The translations under genes and the position numbers were made by a program. Shown piece after piece: positions 51,091 through 59,908 of a DNA stretch of 64,000 nucleotides; positions within the stretch are counted from its first letter, which is position 1, and the number at the start of each line of letters is the position of its first letter. Source of the DNA: Planktosalinus sp963975935. Its GTDB lineage: Bacteria; Bacteroidota; Bacteroidia; Flavobacteriales; Flavobacteriaceae. Under the pieces are notes generated by a model. It was not told the origin of the DNA. It saw only the letters and a list, made by a program, of their open reading frames with translations, and ran no database searches. The stretch covers positions 38,545 to 102,544 of the forward strand of contig CAXBIQ010000011.1 in NCBI GenBank assembly GCA_963975935.1, given 5' to 3'.

Positions 51091-52113
51091 CTATGTTGTA
51101 TGTTTCTTGAGGATGGCTTTGTTGATTTCTTTGATCAACTGCGGCCCTTCATAAATAAACCCGGTATAGAGTTGCACCAGACTGGCGCCGGCGTCAAGTT
51201 TTTCCAGAGCATCTTCAGCACTGTGAATACCTCCCACTCCAATTATGGGGAAAGCCCCATTGCTTTGGCTATGCAAAAACCGAATTACCTCCGTAGATTT
51301 CGATGTAAGGGGTTTTCCGCTTAAGCCTCCCATTTCGGTTTTGTTTCCTGACTGAAGGCCTTCACGCGAAATGGTAGTATTGGTAGCAATCACTCCGGCA
51401 ATTTTTGTATCATTGACAATAGCGATGATATCGAGTAATTGACTTTCGGTCAAATCGGGCGCAATTTTGAGGAGGATGGGCTTTTGTTTTGGCTTAACCT
51501 TGTTTTCATCCTGAAGGCGCTTTAATAGTTTTGTAAGCGGTTCCTTATCCTGGAGTTCGCGCAGGTTGGGTGTATTAGGTGAAGAGACATTGACTACAAA
51601 ATAATCTACGTGCTCATAAAGCGCGTGAAAACAAATCAGGTAATCATCCACTGCATTTTCATTGGGTGTTACCTTGTTTTTACCGATATTCCCCCCAATC
51701 AGGACATTTTTATTTTCTTTTAACCGCTGAACGGCGTCCACGACCCCGCCGTTATTGAATCCCATCCGGTTAATGATAGCATGGTCATCCTTCAGGCGAA
51801 AGAGTCTTTTTTTAGGGTTTCCTTCCTGTGGCTTTGGGGTGAGGGTACCAATTTCGATAAAACCAAAACCAAAGTTTGACAATTCCTGATAAAGTTTCGC
51901 ATCCTTATCAAAACCGGCAGCAAGTCCCACGGGGTTTTTAAAGGTTAAACCGAAAACTTTTCGTTCCAACTTTTTGTCCTTTACTTCATAAATACTCCTG
52001 AATATACCGGAAAACCCCAATACACTGAAAAAGCGGATCATTTTAAACGTAAAGTGATGCACGCTTTCAGGGTCAAAAAAAAAGAGAATGGGACGAATGA
52101 GCAGCTTGTACAT
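51091..52113 (-). CDS. pyrD: Dihydroorotate dehydrogenase (quinone), class 2
   Basis: Oxidises dihydroorotate to orotate with the membrane quinone pool. 340 residues: the N-terminal amphipathic extension of class 2 (MYKLLIRPILFFFDPESVHHF), then the FMN barrel with GLAAGFDKDAKL, EIGTLTPKPQEGNPKKR, NVSSPNTPNLRELQ, ANTTISREGL and LYTGFIYEGP. The Ser base characteristic of class 2 is in VNVSSPNTP. First gene of pyrD-LysE-HMG-CoA lyase-nucleotidase; a TATTTTTA box (minus strand, 52131-52138) lies upstream. Confidence 0.97.
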   Translation of the reverse strand: MYKLLIRPILFFFDPESVHHFTFKMIRFFSVLGFSGIFRSIYEVKDKKLERKVFGLTFKNPVGLAAGFDKDAKLYQELSNFGFGFIEIGTLTPKPQEGNPKKRLFRLKDDHAIINRMGFNNGGVVDAVQRLKENKNVLIGGNIGKNKVTPNENAVDDYLICFHALYEHVDYFVVNVSSPNTPNLRELQDKEPLTKLLKRLQDENKVKPKQKPILLKIAPDLTESQLLDIIAIVNDTKIAGVIATNTTISREGLQSGNKTEMGGLSGKPLTSKSTEVIRFLHSQSNGAFPIIGVGGIHSAEDALEKLDAGASLVQLYTGFIYEGPQLIKEINKAILKKHTT

Positions 52114-52247
52114 AGAATTTAAATATGAGGTAAAAATAGTGAAATCAAAGAAACTTAAAAGAAGTGGCCTTATTAAATTCTGTGCACTGAACTAATTTCT
52201 CAAAAGTGAAGACTGACAGATATCATAGTAGCTCACCAAATTTTCTT

Positions 52248-52255
52248 TAACTTTG
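52248..52255 (+). promoter_or_regulatory. Probable -7 element for the Mla operon
   Basis: TAACTTTG is a full match to TAnnTTTG and lies 19 bases before the ATG at 52275. No -33 TTG at the usual spacing. Confidence 0.5.
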
Positions 52256-52274
52256 AGTATAAGAAACTGTGTTT

Positions 52275-53054
52275 ATGGCAGATAATAAATCCTTTTTTGA
52301 CAGCATCAAGTCCTTTTTTGAGGAAGTTGGTGATATGTCACGTTTTGCCGGGCGCTTTTTCAGGGAAGCTGTTACGCCGCCATTTGAATTCAGGGAGTTG
52401 CTGAAGCAGTGTTATTATATGGGCAACAAATCGTTCTTTCTGGTGGCCGTAACCGGATTTATACTTGGTGTTGTATTCACTTTACAAACGCGTCCTACAC
52501 TGGAAGAATTTGGAGCCGAAGCTTATATTCCTTCTATGATCAGTATTTCGATTGTAAGGGAAATTGGGCCGGTAATTATTGCACTCATTTGCGCCGGAAG
52601 AATCGGTTCCAGTATTGGGGCCGAACTGGGCTCTATGAAAGTTACAGAGCAAATTGACGCCATGGAGGTATCAGGCACCAACCCTTTTAAGTTTTTGGTG
52701 GTTACGCGCATTGCCGCTACTACTTTGATGATTCCTTTATTGGTGATACTGGGTGATTTTATTGCTTTGATTGGCTCGGCTTTGATTGAAAATATGAAAG
52801 GGGATGTTTCTTTTCAGTTGTATTTCAATCAGGTTTTTAATTCTTTAAAGTTTAGTGATTTGATGCCCGCCACGGTGAAGACCTTTTTCTTTGGTTTTGC
52901 TATTGGACTCGTGGGATGTTATAAGGGATATAACAGTAAAAAAGGAACAGCCGGCGTTGGGAAGGCCTCCAATTCGGCTGTTGTTTATACTTCTATGTTG
53001 CTATTTATAATTGATTTTATAGCCGTTTTTGTTTCTGATATATTTTATTCTTAA
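52275..53054 (+). CDS. MlaE-type ABC lipid transport permease
   Basis: 259 residues, about five to six membrane helices. The MlaE/YrbE signature is clear: FSFREL-like FEFRELLKQCYYMGNKS, then SISIVREIGPVIIALICAGRIGSSIGAELGSMKVTEQIDAME. Forms the permease dimer for MCE-type phospholipid transport between membranes. The ATG at 52275 is favoured over a GTG at 52269. The ATPase follows after two bases. Confidence 0.95.
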   Translation: MADNKSFFDSIKSFFEEVGDMSRFAGRFFREAVTPPFEFRELLKQCYYMGNKSFFLVAVTGFILGVVFTLQTRPTLEEFGAEAYIPSMISISIVREIGPVIIALICAGRIGSSIGAELGSMKVTEQIDAMEVSGTNPFKFLVVTRIAATTLMIPLLVILGDFIALIGSALIENMKGDVSFQLYFNQVFNSLKFSDLMPATVKTFFFGFAIGLVGCYKGYNSKKGTAGVGKASNSAVVYTSMLLFIIDFIAVFVSDIFYS

Positions 53055-53056
53055 TA

Positions 53057-53821
53057 ATGAAAGATAGTAATCCAAAACCCACTTTTGCTTCTGATGAGAT
53101 TGTCCTCAGCATCGATACTTTGTACAAGGCTTTTGGCGAAAACAAAGTGTTAAACGGCTTTAGCCTGCACTTAAAAAAGGGAGAGAATCTGGTGTTGATG
53201 GGGCGGTCAGGCTCGGGCAAATCGGTTTTGATCAAATGCCTGGTGGGACTTATTAAACCGGATCTTGGGACCATTGAGATTTCCGGGAATAATATTGCTG
53301 AGCTGGAGCAAAAGGAAATGGATGAACTTAGGACTACCATCGGGTTTTTATTTCAGGGAAGTGCACTTTATGATTCTATGACGGTGAGGGAAAACCTGGA
53401 GTTTCCTTTACGCAGGCATACCAAAAAGTTATCACAAAAGGAGATAGAAGCATTGGTTTTTGAAGCTTTGGAGAGTGTTGGTTTAAAACATACCGTTGAT
53501 TTGATGCCGGCAGAACTTTCAGGTGGAATGCAAAGACGCATTGCATTGGCGAGGGCGTTGATCTTGAAGCCTAAGATCATTATTTATGATGAACCCACCA
53601 CCGGGCTTGATCCCATCACGTCAAAGGAAATTATTGAGTTGATGAACAACATACAGGAGCAGTACCAAACCTCATCGTTAATAATCACTCATGATGTGGA
53701 TTGTGCCCGGGTGGTTTCAAACAGGATTATTTTATTGCTCGACGGTGTCAATTATGCTGAGGGCACTTTTGAAGAACTATCCACTTCAAATGATGAAAAG
53801 ATTAAAGCATTTTTTAAATAA
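53057..53821 (+). CDS. MlaF-type ABC lipid transport ATPase
   Basis: 254 residues. Walker A is GRSGSGKS (about 50-57), signature LSGGMQRR, Walker B IIIYDEPTTGLD, H-loop in IITHDVD. The extended QKEMDELRTTIGFLFQGSALYDSMTV region is typical of MlaF. Powers the permease encoded two bases upstream and the MCE protein six bases downstream. Confidence 0.96.
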   Translation: MKDSNPKPTFASDEIVLSIDTLYKAFGENKVLNGFSLHLKKGENLVLMGRSGSGKSVLIKCLVGLIKPDLGTIEISGNNIAELEQKEMDELRTTIGFLFQGSALYDSMTVRENLEFPLRRHTKKLSQKEIEALVFEALESVGLKHTVDLMPAELSGGMQRRIALARALILKPKIIIYDEPTTGLDPITSKEIIELMNNIQEQYQTSSLIITHDVDCARVVSNRIILLLDGVNYAEGTFEELSTSNDEKIKAFFK

Positions 53822-53827
53822 AAAGTT

Positions 53828-54817
53828 ATGAGTAACACATCACAGAACATCAGACTGGGCATTTTTGTATTTGCCGGGGTATTTATATTTATTTTGGCCG
53901 TCTATTTTTTGGGCAACAGGCAAAACTTGTTTGGCGACAATGTGAAAATCAGTTCGGTTTTTAAAAATGTAAACGGACTCCAAATGGGAAACAACGTCAG
54001 ATTTGCCGGGGTCAATGTGGGCACTGTCAGGGGAATTACCATCCTGAACGACACCGCAATTTGTGTGGATATGTTCATCAATGAAAGAACCTCACAACTT
54101 ATACGTAAAAATGCATTAGCGACTATAAGTTCAGACGGACTTGTGGGGAGTATGATTGTCAACATCATCCCCAATGAGACTCCGGTAGCTGAACGAATTG
54201 AAACCGGGGACACCATCGCTTCCATCAGTAAAATTGCTACTGCAGATATGCTCACCACCCTCAATACTACCAATGAAAACGCTGCCTTGCTTACTCAGGA
54301 TTTACTAAGAATTACTAACTCCATTAACAAAGGGGAAGGTGTTCTGGGGGCATTAATAAAAGATGAAAGCATGGTGGATGATGTAAAACAAAGCTTATCC
54401 AACCTGCAACAAACTACACAGACTGCTAAAACTACCATGGCCAATCTAAACAGGCTCGTCAATGAAATCCATTTTGAAGACAATGTTGCCGGTTTGCTTT
54501 TAAATGATACCCTATCTGCGCGAAAGCTTGCTGCGGTATTTGACAATATTGAAACCTCATCAAAAGAAATTGAGGAATTGACCAAAAACCTGAATGCATT
54601 TTCAGAAACTTTAAAAAACAACGACGGCTTGTTAAACTATGCCATTCATGATACCACTGTGGTGAGAAACCTCGATGCCACTTTAAAAAATGTAGAAGAA
54701 GCCAGTGACAAATTGAATAAAAATATGGAAGCCTTAAGGCACAACTTCCTGTTCAGGGGTTATTTTAGAAAACTGGAACGACAGGAAGCACGAGAAGAAC
54801 GCAGACAGAATAATTAA
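53828..54817 (+). CDS. MlaD-type MCE substrate-binding protein
   Basis: 329 residues: one N-terminal anchor helix (about 10-28), one MCE domain (about 36-115: VKISSVFKNVNGLQMGNNVRFAGVNVGTV), then a long helical tail typical of Bacteroidota and actinobacterial MCE proteins. Hexamerises to make the lipid tunnel. Part of the E-F-D operon; no MlaB/MlaC homologues are adjacent. Confidence 0.94.
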   Translation: MSNTSQNIRLGIFVFAGVFIFILAVYFLGNRQNLFGDNVKISSVFKNVNGLQMGNNVRFAGVNVGTVRGITILNDTAICVDMFINERTSQLIRKNALATISSDGLVGSMIVNIIPNETPVAERIETGDTIASISKIATADMLTTLNTTNENAALLTQDLLRITNSINKGEGVLGALIKDESMVDDVKQSLSNLQQTTQTAKTTMANLNRLVNEIHFEDNVAGLLLNDTLSARKLAAVFDNIETSSKEIEELTKNLNAFSETLKNNDGLLNYAIHDTTVVRNLDATLKNVEEASDKLNKNMEALRHNFLFRGYFRKLERQEAREERRQNN

Positions 54818-54829
54818 AAATTGAAGCCC

Positions 54830-55342
54830 ATGAAAATAGAGCACCTTGAAGAGCGCATCCTCGACTACAAAAACTCTATAAAAATAGTTGTTGAGAAGCG
54901 CATTATGTGGAAAACCACCACCAAAGATTTGATTGTTTCCGTATTAAAAAAGGCTGAAAACTCTTATGCTATTGGATGGCAGGTTCAGGAGCTGAACTGG
55001 ATTCACAGCAATGAAGCGGTCAACATCACTTTTGATTCCTTCCCGCCTGATATGATTGAGTTTACTAATCAACTTCCCACCTATCAGTTTCTACAGGGAG
55101 GGTCTTTAGTGTTCTCACAACAGCACAATGGCGATATCAATGTGATGATATTGTTTCCTGTTATTGAAAACTCCTTACCAACAGAAAACGACACCCAAGA
55201 TCTTGGAACTTATAGTCCCGGAGATATCAATGAAAAGCTCATCGTCGAGAAACTCGATATTTTCCTCAAAGAAATTATCAAACGCGAAGTTCCAACATTG
55301 AGTAACAAAATGGGTTTTAGTAAGGAGAAAAAGGATTATTAA
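54830..55342 (+). CDS. Unknown soluble protein in the Mla operon
   Basis: 170 residues, no signal or membrane segment, start ATG 54830 (MKIEHLEERILDYKN) rather than a TTG three codons upstream. Mixed alpha/beta composition; no motif I recognise. It begins 12 bases after the MCE gene, so it is co-transcribed and may be a cytoplasmic partner, but there is no direct evidence. It converges on the carrier gene with only 4 bases between the stops. Confidence 0.8.
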   Translation: MKIEHLEERILDYKNSIKIVVEKRIMWKTTTKDLIVSVLKKAENSYAIGWQVQELNWIHSNEAVNITFDSFPPDMIEFTNQLPTYQFLQGGSLVFSQQHNGDINVMILFPVIENSLPTENDTQDLGTYSPGDINEKLIVEKLDIFLKEIIKREVPTLSNKMGFSKEKKDY

Positions 55343-55346
55343 ACCT

Positions 55347-56750
55347 TTACAACCATTCAAAAAACAAGACCGGCGGAATCAAAAATAGCATCGCCAGAAT
55401 GGTAAACAGCAGCAACAGTTTCCAAATCCATTTAAACCAGACCTGATAAGGAATTTTGGCTATCGCCAGAATCCCCATTACCACTCCCGATGTGGGTACA
55501 ATTAAATTTGTAATCCCATCTCCCAGCTGATAAGCCAGTACCGCTGTTTGTCTGGAGATTCCCATTAAATCACTAAGCGGCGCCATAATGGGCATGGTCA
55601 ATGCCGCCTGTCCGGAGCCGGAAGGAATGAAAAAGTTAAGGAATGTCTGAATGAAAAACATAAACTGAACGGTGATATACGCAGGAAGTCCGTCTGTTAA
55701 CGACACTGCATAGTCCAGCATGGTATGAATAATTTTTCCGTCTTCCGCTATTACCAGAATACCTCTGGCGAGACCGATAACGAGGGCTGCAAGTACCATT
55801 TCTTCGGCTCCTTTGACAAAGGATTCTGAAGTGAGTTTTGGGGTAATTCCACCGACTATTGCTGAAAACAATGCCAGACCAAAAAACAAAGCCGATATTT
55901 CTGCGATGTACCACCCATACACATTGACACCATAGACCAATAACCCAAGGGAAAGTGCGAGCATACCCAGAACCAGTTTGTGCCTCAGTGTAAAGCTTTC
56001 CGTTGTATTTTCAAAATCAGAAAGATCCCTTTTTTGGTCAATTTTATACATCAAACTCGTTTGCGGATTTCTCTCGATTTTCTTCATATAACGAAGTACA
56101 AACCAAATGGCTAAAGCTGTAAAAGCAAACCAAACCAATAATCTGTAACTAAACCCTGAAAAGATGGGTACATCAGCAATTCCCTGAGCAATCCCGATGG
56201 TGAATGGATTTAAAAAAGCTCCTGCAAAACCTGCACCTGCACCCACAAAGGGGATGGCCACACCAGTGATGGAGTCATAGCCCATTTTTAATGTCAATGG
56301 AATCGTAATCAGTACAAATACAAGTACCTCTTCGCTCATTCCAAAAGTAGCCCCTCCAATAGAAAAGAAAAACATCAAAACAGCCAGCATGAGGCTTTTA
56401 AATTTGGGATAGGTAACAGAAAGTGTCACAATGGATTTTAAGCCTGCATTGATAGCCCCTGTGGCCTGGATAACCTTGAAAGCACCGCCCACGATCAAAA
56501 CAAATGCAATAATACTTGCTGCTGAAACAATACCGCTAAATGGAGCTGTTAAAAAGCTGAAAAATCCCTGCGGATTTGAGGCTACGGTGTGATATGTACC
56601 GGGAACAACTATTTCCCTCCCCTGTTCATTGACCATGGTTTCAAAAACCCCGGCGGGGATTATCCAGGTTAAAACAGCTAAAAATGCCATGATTGCAACA
56701 ACAATTGAAACAGCATCGGGGATGAATCTTAACCAGGATTTATTTTCCAT
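55347..56750 (-). CDS. YfcC/DcuC-superfamily carrier
   Basis: 467 residues, about twelve membrane helices. Starts MENKSWLRFIPDAVSIVVAIMAFLAVLTWIIPAG, and shows GATFGMSEEVLVF, NPFTIGIAQGIADVPIFSG and SGSGQAALTMPIMAPLSDL with GDGITNLIVPTSGVVMGILA, all typical of the C4-dicarboxylate carrier superfamily branch named YfcC (putative basic amino-acid antiporter). The substrate is not established for the branch. Confidence 0.9.
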   Translation of the reverse strand: MENKSWLRFIPDAVSIVVAIMAFLAVLTWIIPAGVFETMVNEQGREIVVPGTYHTVASNPQGFFSFLTAPFSGIVSAASIIAFVLIVGGAFKVIQATGAINAGLKSIVTLSVTYPKFKSLMLAVLMFFFSIGGATFGMSEEVLVFVLITIPLTLKMGYDSITGVAIPFVGAGAGFAGAFLNPFTIGIAQGIADVPIFSGFSYRLLVWFAFTALAIWFVLRYMKKIERNPQTSLMYKIDQKRDLSDFENTTESFTLRHKLVLGMLALSLGLLVYGVNVYGWYIAEISALFFGLALFSAIVGGITPKLTSESFVKGAEEMVLAALVIGLARGILVIAEDGKIIHTMLDYAVSLTDGLPAYITVQFMFFIQTFLNFFIPSGSGQAALTMPIMAPLSDLMGISRQTAVLAYQLGDGITNLIVPTSGVVMGILAIAKIPYQVWFKWIWKLLLLFTILAMLFLIPPVLFFEWL

Positions 56751-56851
56751 ATCTCATTTTTTAAAGGGTAAAGTTAAAAAAAATGAGATAGCAACAAGGT
56801 TTCCTTTTCTTAAACAGCTATTGACTTCGAAAAAGAATATTATAAAGGGTA

Positions 56852-57253
56852 TTAATCCAGCAGCACTGATTTCAATTTTGCCAAGAGGATTACTTCAGAT
56901 TTATTCTTTCCTGAAAAAGATGCCGCGATGCGGTCTGCTGTTTTCCAGATCAAATCCTTGATGTGTTGCGGAAACATAGCTTCATGTTCCTGTTTGAATT
57001 TTTTAAACGAATTAAAACAGTCTTCAGGGTCAGGCTGCAGTTCTTCCAGCCAGTCAAAAACAATTTCAATCTGATAGGCTGAATCCACACCATACTCATC
57101 TGTTGCATCATCAACAAACACCCATTCATCTTTGATGATGTTTTTCAGGGTTTGTACTTCTTCTTCCCTTACAACTTTGTCGATTGCCGCTATAGCATAG
57201 AAGAGGTTGCCCAGTTTCAGGTAAAACTTCCTGGTTTCTTTAGATAATTTCAT
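56852..57253 (-). CDS. TerB-like small helical protein
   Basis: 133 residues, all-helical, starting MKLSKETRKFYLKLGNLFYAIAAIDKVVREEEVQTLKNIIKDEW, which resembles the TerB fold (YxxAxxDGxVxxxE pattern, here AIAAIDKVVREEE). A second acidic helical section follows (DWLEELQPDPEDCFNSFKKF). TerB proteins are associated with tellurite resistance and stress, but isolated family members have no settled role. It shares its orientation with the WG-repeat gene upstream (64-base gap). Confidence 0.75.
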   Translation of the reverse strand: MKLSKETRKFYLKLGNLFYAIAAIDKVVREEEVQTLKNIIKDEWVFVDDATDEYGVDSAYQIEIVFDWLEELQPDPEDCFNSFKKFKQEHEAMFPQHIKDLIWKTADRIAASFSGKNKSEVILLAKLKSVLLD

Positions 57254-57317
57254 AGGAATAAAATTAAGGTGTTTTTAGAATTGAAACTTCCTTTGATGAT
57301 TTATATTTTAACGCAGA

Positions 57318-57950
57318 TTATTCAAAGGTTACGACTTCCCATTTGCCTTCGGGGGTTCTTACTGCTATGAGTTTTTCGCCAATGTCTTTAGCAACTATGG
57401 GTGGTGCCTGTTTTAATTTCTCCTTTGCATACACAAAAGGAAAGGGTCCGCACAGGTATTTAACAACCTTTCCGCTCTTGTCGATCATCACCAGGTTGTA
57501 ATAATAATTGACCACACGCTTTGCCAGGGCGGGGTTCTGACCCAGCACCTCTTCAGAAATTTCCAATGCAAGGGCATAGCCATCCTTAAAGTTTGACACG
57601 TTTAAAAACCGGGGTTCAATCACAACATCACCATTCAGGTCTATGAAACCATAATGGGCAATGCCGTCTTTGTTTTTTTTAATGATGCTCCTTTCTTCCA
57701 GCATCACAGGGTACATTTGGGAGGCCACTCCCAGGTCAACAGCATTCTGAACCACTTCATGGGCCACCAGGTCGTTTCTTAAATCAAGGACACGCTCTCC
57801 CGTCTCGTCCATAAACCCCCATTGGTTTCCCACCTTAAATGATGCATAACCATCTTCTACGGGGCTTATAAAATCAGCATTTTTAACAGTCTGGCTTGCA
57901 ACCATCAAAGGGAGCAAAATAAGTATTAGGGTTTGATAAATTGTTTTCAT
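57318..57950 (-). CDS. Exported WG-repeat protein
   Basis: 210 residues with a signal peptide (MKTIYQTLILILLPLMVASQ). Two WG-type repeats are visible: FKVGNQWGFMDETGERVLDL (about 38-57) and the IAHYGFIDLNGDVVIEPRF stretch (about 97-115), the second followed by FKDGYALALE. WG repeats are thought to form small beta-propeller-like or lid structures in exported proteins; no enzyme function is implied. Divergent from the Usp operon (189 bases), where the shared spacer holds two palindromes. Confidence 0.85.
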   Translation of the reverse strand: MKTIYQTLILILLPLMVASQTVKNADFISPVEDGYASFKVGNQWGFMDETGERVLDLRNDLVAHEVVQNAVDLGVASQMYPVMLEERSIIKKNKDGIAHYGFIDLNGDVVIEPRFLNVSNFKDGYALALEISEEVLGQNPALAKRVVNYYYNLVMIDKSGKVVKYLCGPFPFVYAKEKLKQAPPIVAKDIGEKLIAVRTPEGKWEVVTFE

Positions 57951-58021
57951 AACTTTATGCGTTAATGATTTATATAATTCATATTTAATGACTTAAAGGT
58001 ACGACTTAAGTTATAATAAAT

Positions 58022-58037
58022 AATGATATATATCATT
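58022..58037. promoter_or_regulatory. FNR-like palindrome, distal site
   Basis: AATGATATATATCATT is a perfect 16-bp palindrome containing TGAT-N4-ATCA, the core of the FNR/CRP-type box. It lies in the divergent spacer, 72 bases from the WG-repeat gene start and about 103 bases from the Usp start. Confidence 0.55.
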
Positions 58038-58078
58038 CTAAAAGAATACTTTGATTCTTATAAACTAATTATTTAAAC

Positions 58079-58090
58079 TGATATAAATCA
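58079..58090. promoter_or_regulatory. FNR-like palindrome, promoter-proximal site
   Basis: TGATATAAATCA again has TGAT-N4-ATCA. With a start point near 58128 (inferred from the -7 box) the centre is at about -43, close to the class II activator position. There is no -33 TTG at the matching distance, which is what one expects at an activator-dependent promoter. Confidence 0.6.
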
Positions 58091-58113
58091 TATGCAAATC
58101 CACAGGCTTTGTA

Positions 58114-58121
58114 TACATTTG
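58114..58121 (+). promoter_or_regulatory. -7 promoter element of the Usp operon
   Basis: TACATTTG fully matches TAnnTTTG and lies 19 bases before the first Usp ATG. Confidence 0.6.
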
Positions 58122-58139
58122 AGAAGATAAACCCACCCT

Positions 58140-58994
58140 ATGAGAAGAGTAGCCATTCCCACAGACCTTTCAGAAAATGCTTTCAATGCATTTGAATATG
58201 CAGTAAGCTTGTTTAACGAGCCGGGGCTGTTCTACCTGATGCACGCCTATGCCGACACCATTTACAATGCTGAGAATGTCAAGCTAACGGATGCCGAACT
58301 GGAAGCACTGCGCGACAAAAAGGCTGTGGATTGTGAATCAAAATTAACCCGGCTCATTGATGAAATAAAAACCAAACACCCCAATAAGGACCACCAATTT
58401 AAAATCATGCCCCAATGCGGCTATTTGATTGATGAAGTGGTACAGCTGGTGCGTTCAGAAAATATTGACGTTCTGGTGATGGGAACCAAAGGAGCTACAA
58501 ATGACAGGAATATTACTTTTGGCAGTAATACCTTACAGGTCTTAAAAAACGTTCAGTGCCCGGTGCTCTGTATCCCGGAGAAATACCACTTCAAAAAACC
58601 AAAAAAACTACTGTTCCCCACAAATTATATGATTCCTTATCAAAAGAGAGAGCTTGAGCTGGTGGATGAAGTATGCCAGTACTACAATGCCGAACTGCAT
58701 ATGCTCTACATCTCAAACTTTGACATCCACTCTAACAGGCAAAGGGACAATCAAACATTTTTAAAAGAACATCTATACAATGCAACCATATTTTTTCACC
58801 AGGCAGAAGAATCAAGCAAAACAAACGTGATTAATGACACCATTGAAAAAATGGACATTGACCTGCTGGTGATGGTCAATTCACGGCACACGTATCTGGA
58901 GAATATATTATCAAAAACAACCATAGATAAAATTGGCCTCAACCCAAAAATCCCTTTTTTAATACTGCAAAACTATATAAGAAACGATTCCTGA
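58140..58994 (+). CDS. Universal stress protein, double domain (first of three)
   Basis: 284 residues of two Usp domains. The first starts MRRVAIPTDLSENAFNAFEYAVSLF and keeps the nucleotide-binding glycine pattern (GTKGATNDRNITFGSN, about 119-134, the G-x2-G-x9-GS form). The second half is degenerate: it lacks the glycine motif. Cytoplasmic stress regulator or chaperone-like role, ATP-binding type by motif. First of three tandem paralogues followed by an ATP-cone protein; gaps are 26, 12 and 10 bases. Confidence 0.93.
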   Translation: MRRVAIPTDLSENAFNAFEYAVSLFNEPGLFYLMHAYADTIYNAENVKLTDAELEALRDKKAVDCESKLTRLIDEIKTKHPNKDHQFKIMPQCGYLIDEVVQLVRSENIDVLVMGTKGATNDRNITFGSNTLQVLKNVQCPVLCIPEKYHFKKPKKLLFPTNYMIPYQKRELELVDEVCQYYNAELHMLYISNFDIHSNRQRDNQTFLKEHLYNATIFFHQAEESSKTNVINDTIEKMDIDLLVMVNSRHTYLENILSKTTIDKIGLNPKIPFLILQNYIRNDS

Positions 58995-59020
58995 ATAAAC
59001 AACCCTAAGCACACCATACA

Positions 59021-59896
59021 ATGAAAAACATCATCCTTCCCACAGACTTTTCAGAAAATGCATATAATGCCATTGATTATGCAGTGCAACTGTTCAAAGA
59101 TGAACCCTGTACTTTTTATTTACTGAACACTTACACTCCCGTTTTGTATGACAGTGAATATATGTACTACACACCCACAATGACCCTTGATGACATTTAT
59201 AAAACCAACTCCAAAAAAGGCCTTGACAGGCTTGAAAAACGTTTAAAGAAAGAGTTCAACAACCCAAACCACCGTTTTGAAAAGGTTTCGGCTTTTAGCT
59301 TTCTGCCCGATGAAATCAACGAAATGGCAAAAGAAAAAGACATTGACCTGGTGGTGATGGGCACCCAGGGAGCCACCGGTGCAAAAGAGGTTTTGTTTGG
59401 TACACAAACGGTGCATACCATCAAGAAAGCTACCTGCCCTGTGCTGGCCATTCCATCGGAATATGAATTCCAACCCATTGAGAATATCCTGTTGCCAACA
59501 GACCTCTGCATCGGGTTCAGGGAAAACCAACTGCAGGTTTTGAGGACCCTAGCCACTTCCACAAAAGCAACCCTACACATATTGCACGTGTTGCAAGAGG
59601 AAAGACTAAACAAAGACCAGGAAGAAGGAAAAAAAGAACTGGCAAAATATTTCAAAGATGTAAATCACGATTTCCACATTGTCAAAGCGAATGATGTAAA
59701 AGAAACCATCCTAAAGTTTCCAAAAGAAAACCCTGTTGAACTGGTGGCGATGATTAACAACAAACACTCCTTTTTTGAAAACCTGTTCTTCACACCGGTG
59801 GTGCACAGTGTGGGCTTTCACATCAAAGTGCCCTTTCTGGTCATCCCTTCAGGAAAATACACCGTGCGCAGTATGCCCGTGAATATAATGCGATAA
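59021..59896 (+). CDS. Universal stress protein, double domain (second of three)
   Basis: 291 residues, same layout as the preceding gene. Starts MKNIILPTDFSENAYNAIDYAVQLF, with the glycine motif GTQGATGAKEVLFGTQT in the first domain. The second domain starts ENILLPTDLCIGFRENQL and lacks the motif. Clearly a tandem duplicate of its neighbours, but diverged along its length, so the duplication is old. Confidence 0.94.
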   Translation: MKNIILPTDFSENAYNAIDYAVQLFKDEPCTFYLLNTYTPVLYDSEYMYYTPTMTLDDIYKTNSKKGLDRLEKRLKKEFNNPNHRFEKVSAFSFLPDEINEMAKEKDIDLVVMGTQGATGAKEVLFGTQTVHTIKKATCPVLAIPSEYEFQPIENILLPTDLCIGFRENQLQVLRTLATSTKATLHILHVLQEERLNKDQEEGKKELAKYFKDVNHDFHIVKANDVKETILKFPKENPVELVAMINNKHSFFENLFFTPVVHSVGFHIKVPFLVIPSGKYTVRSMPVNIMR

Positions 59897-59908
59897 AAAC
59901 AACAACCT

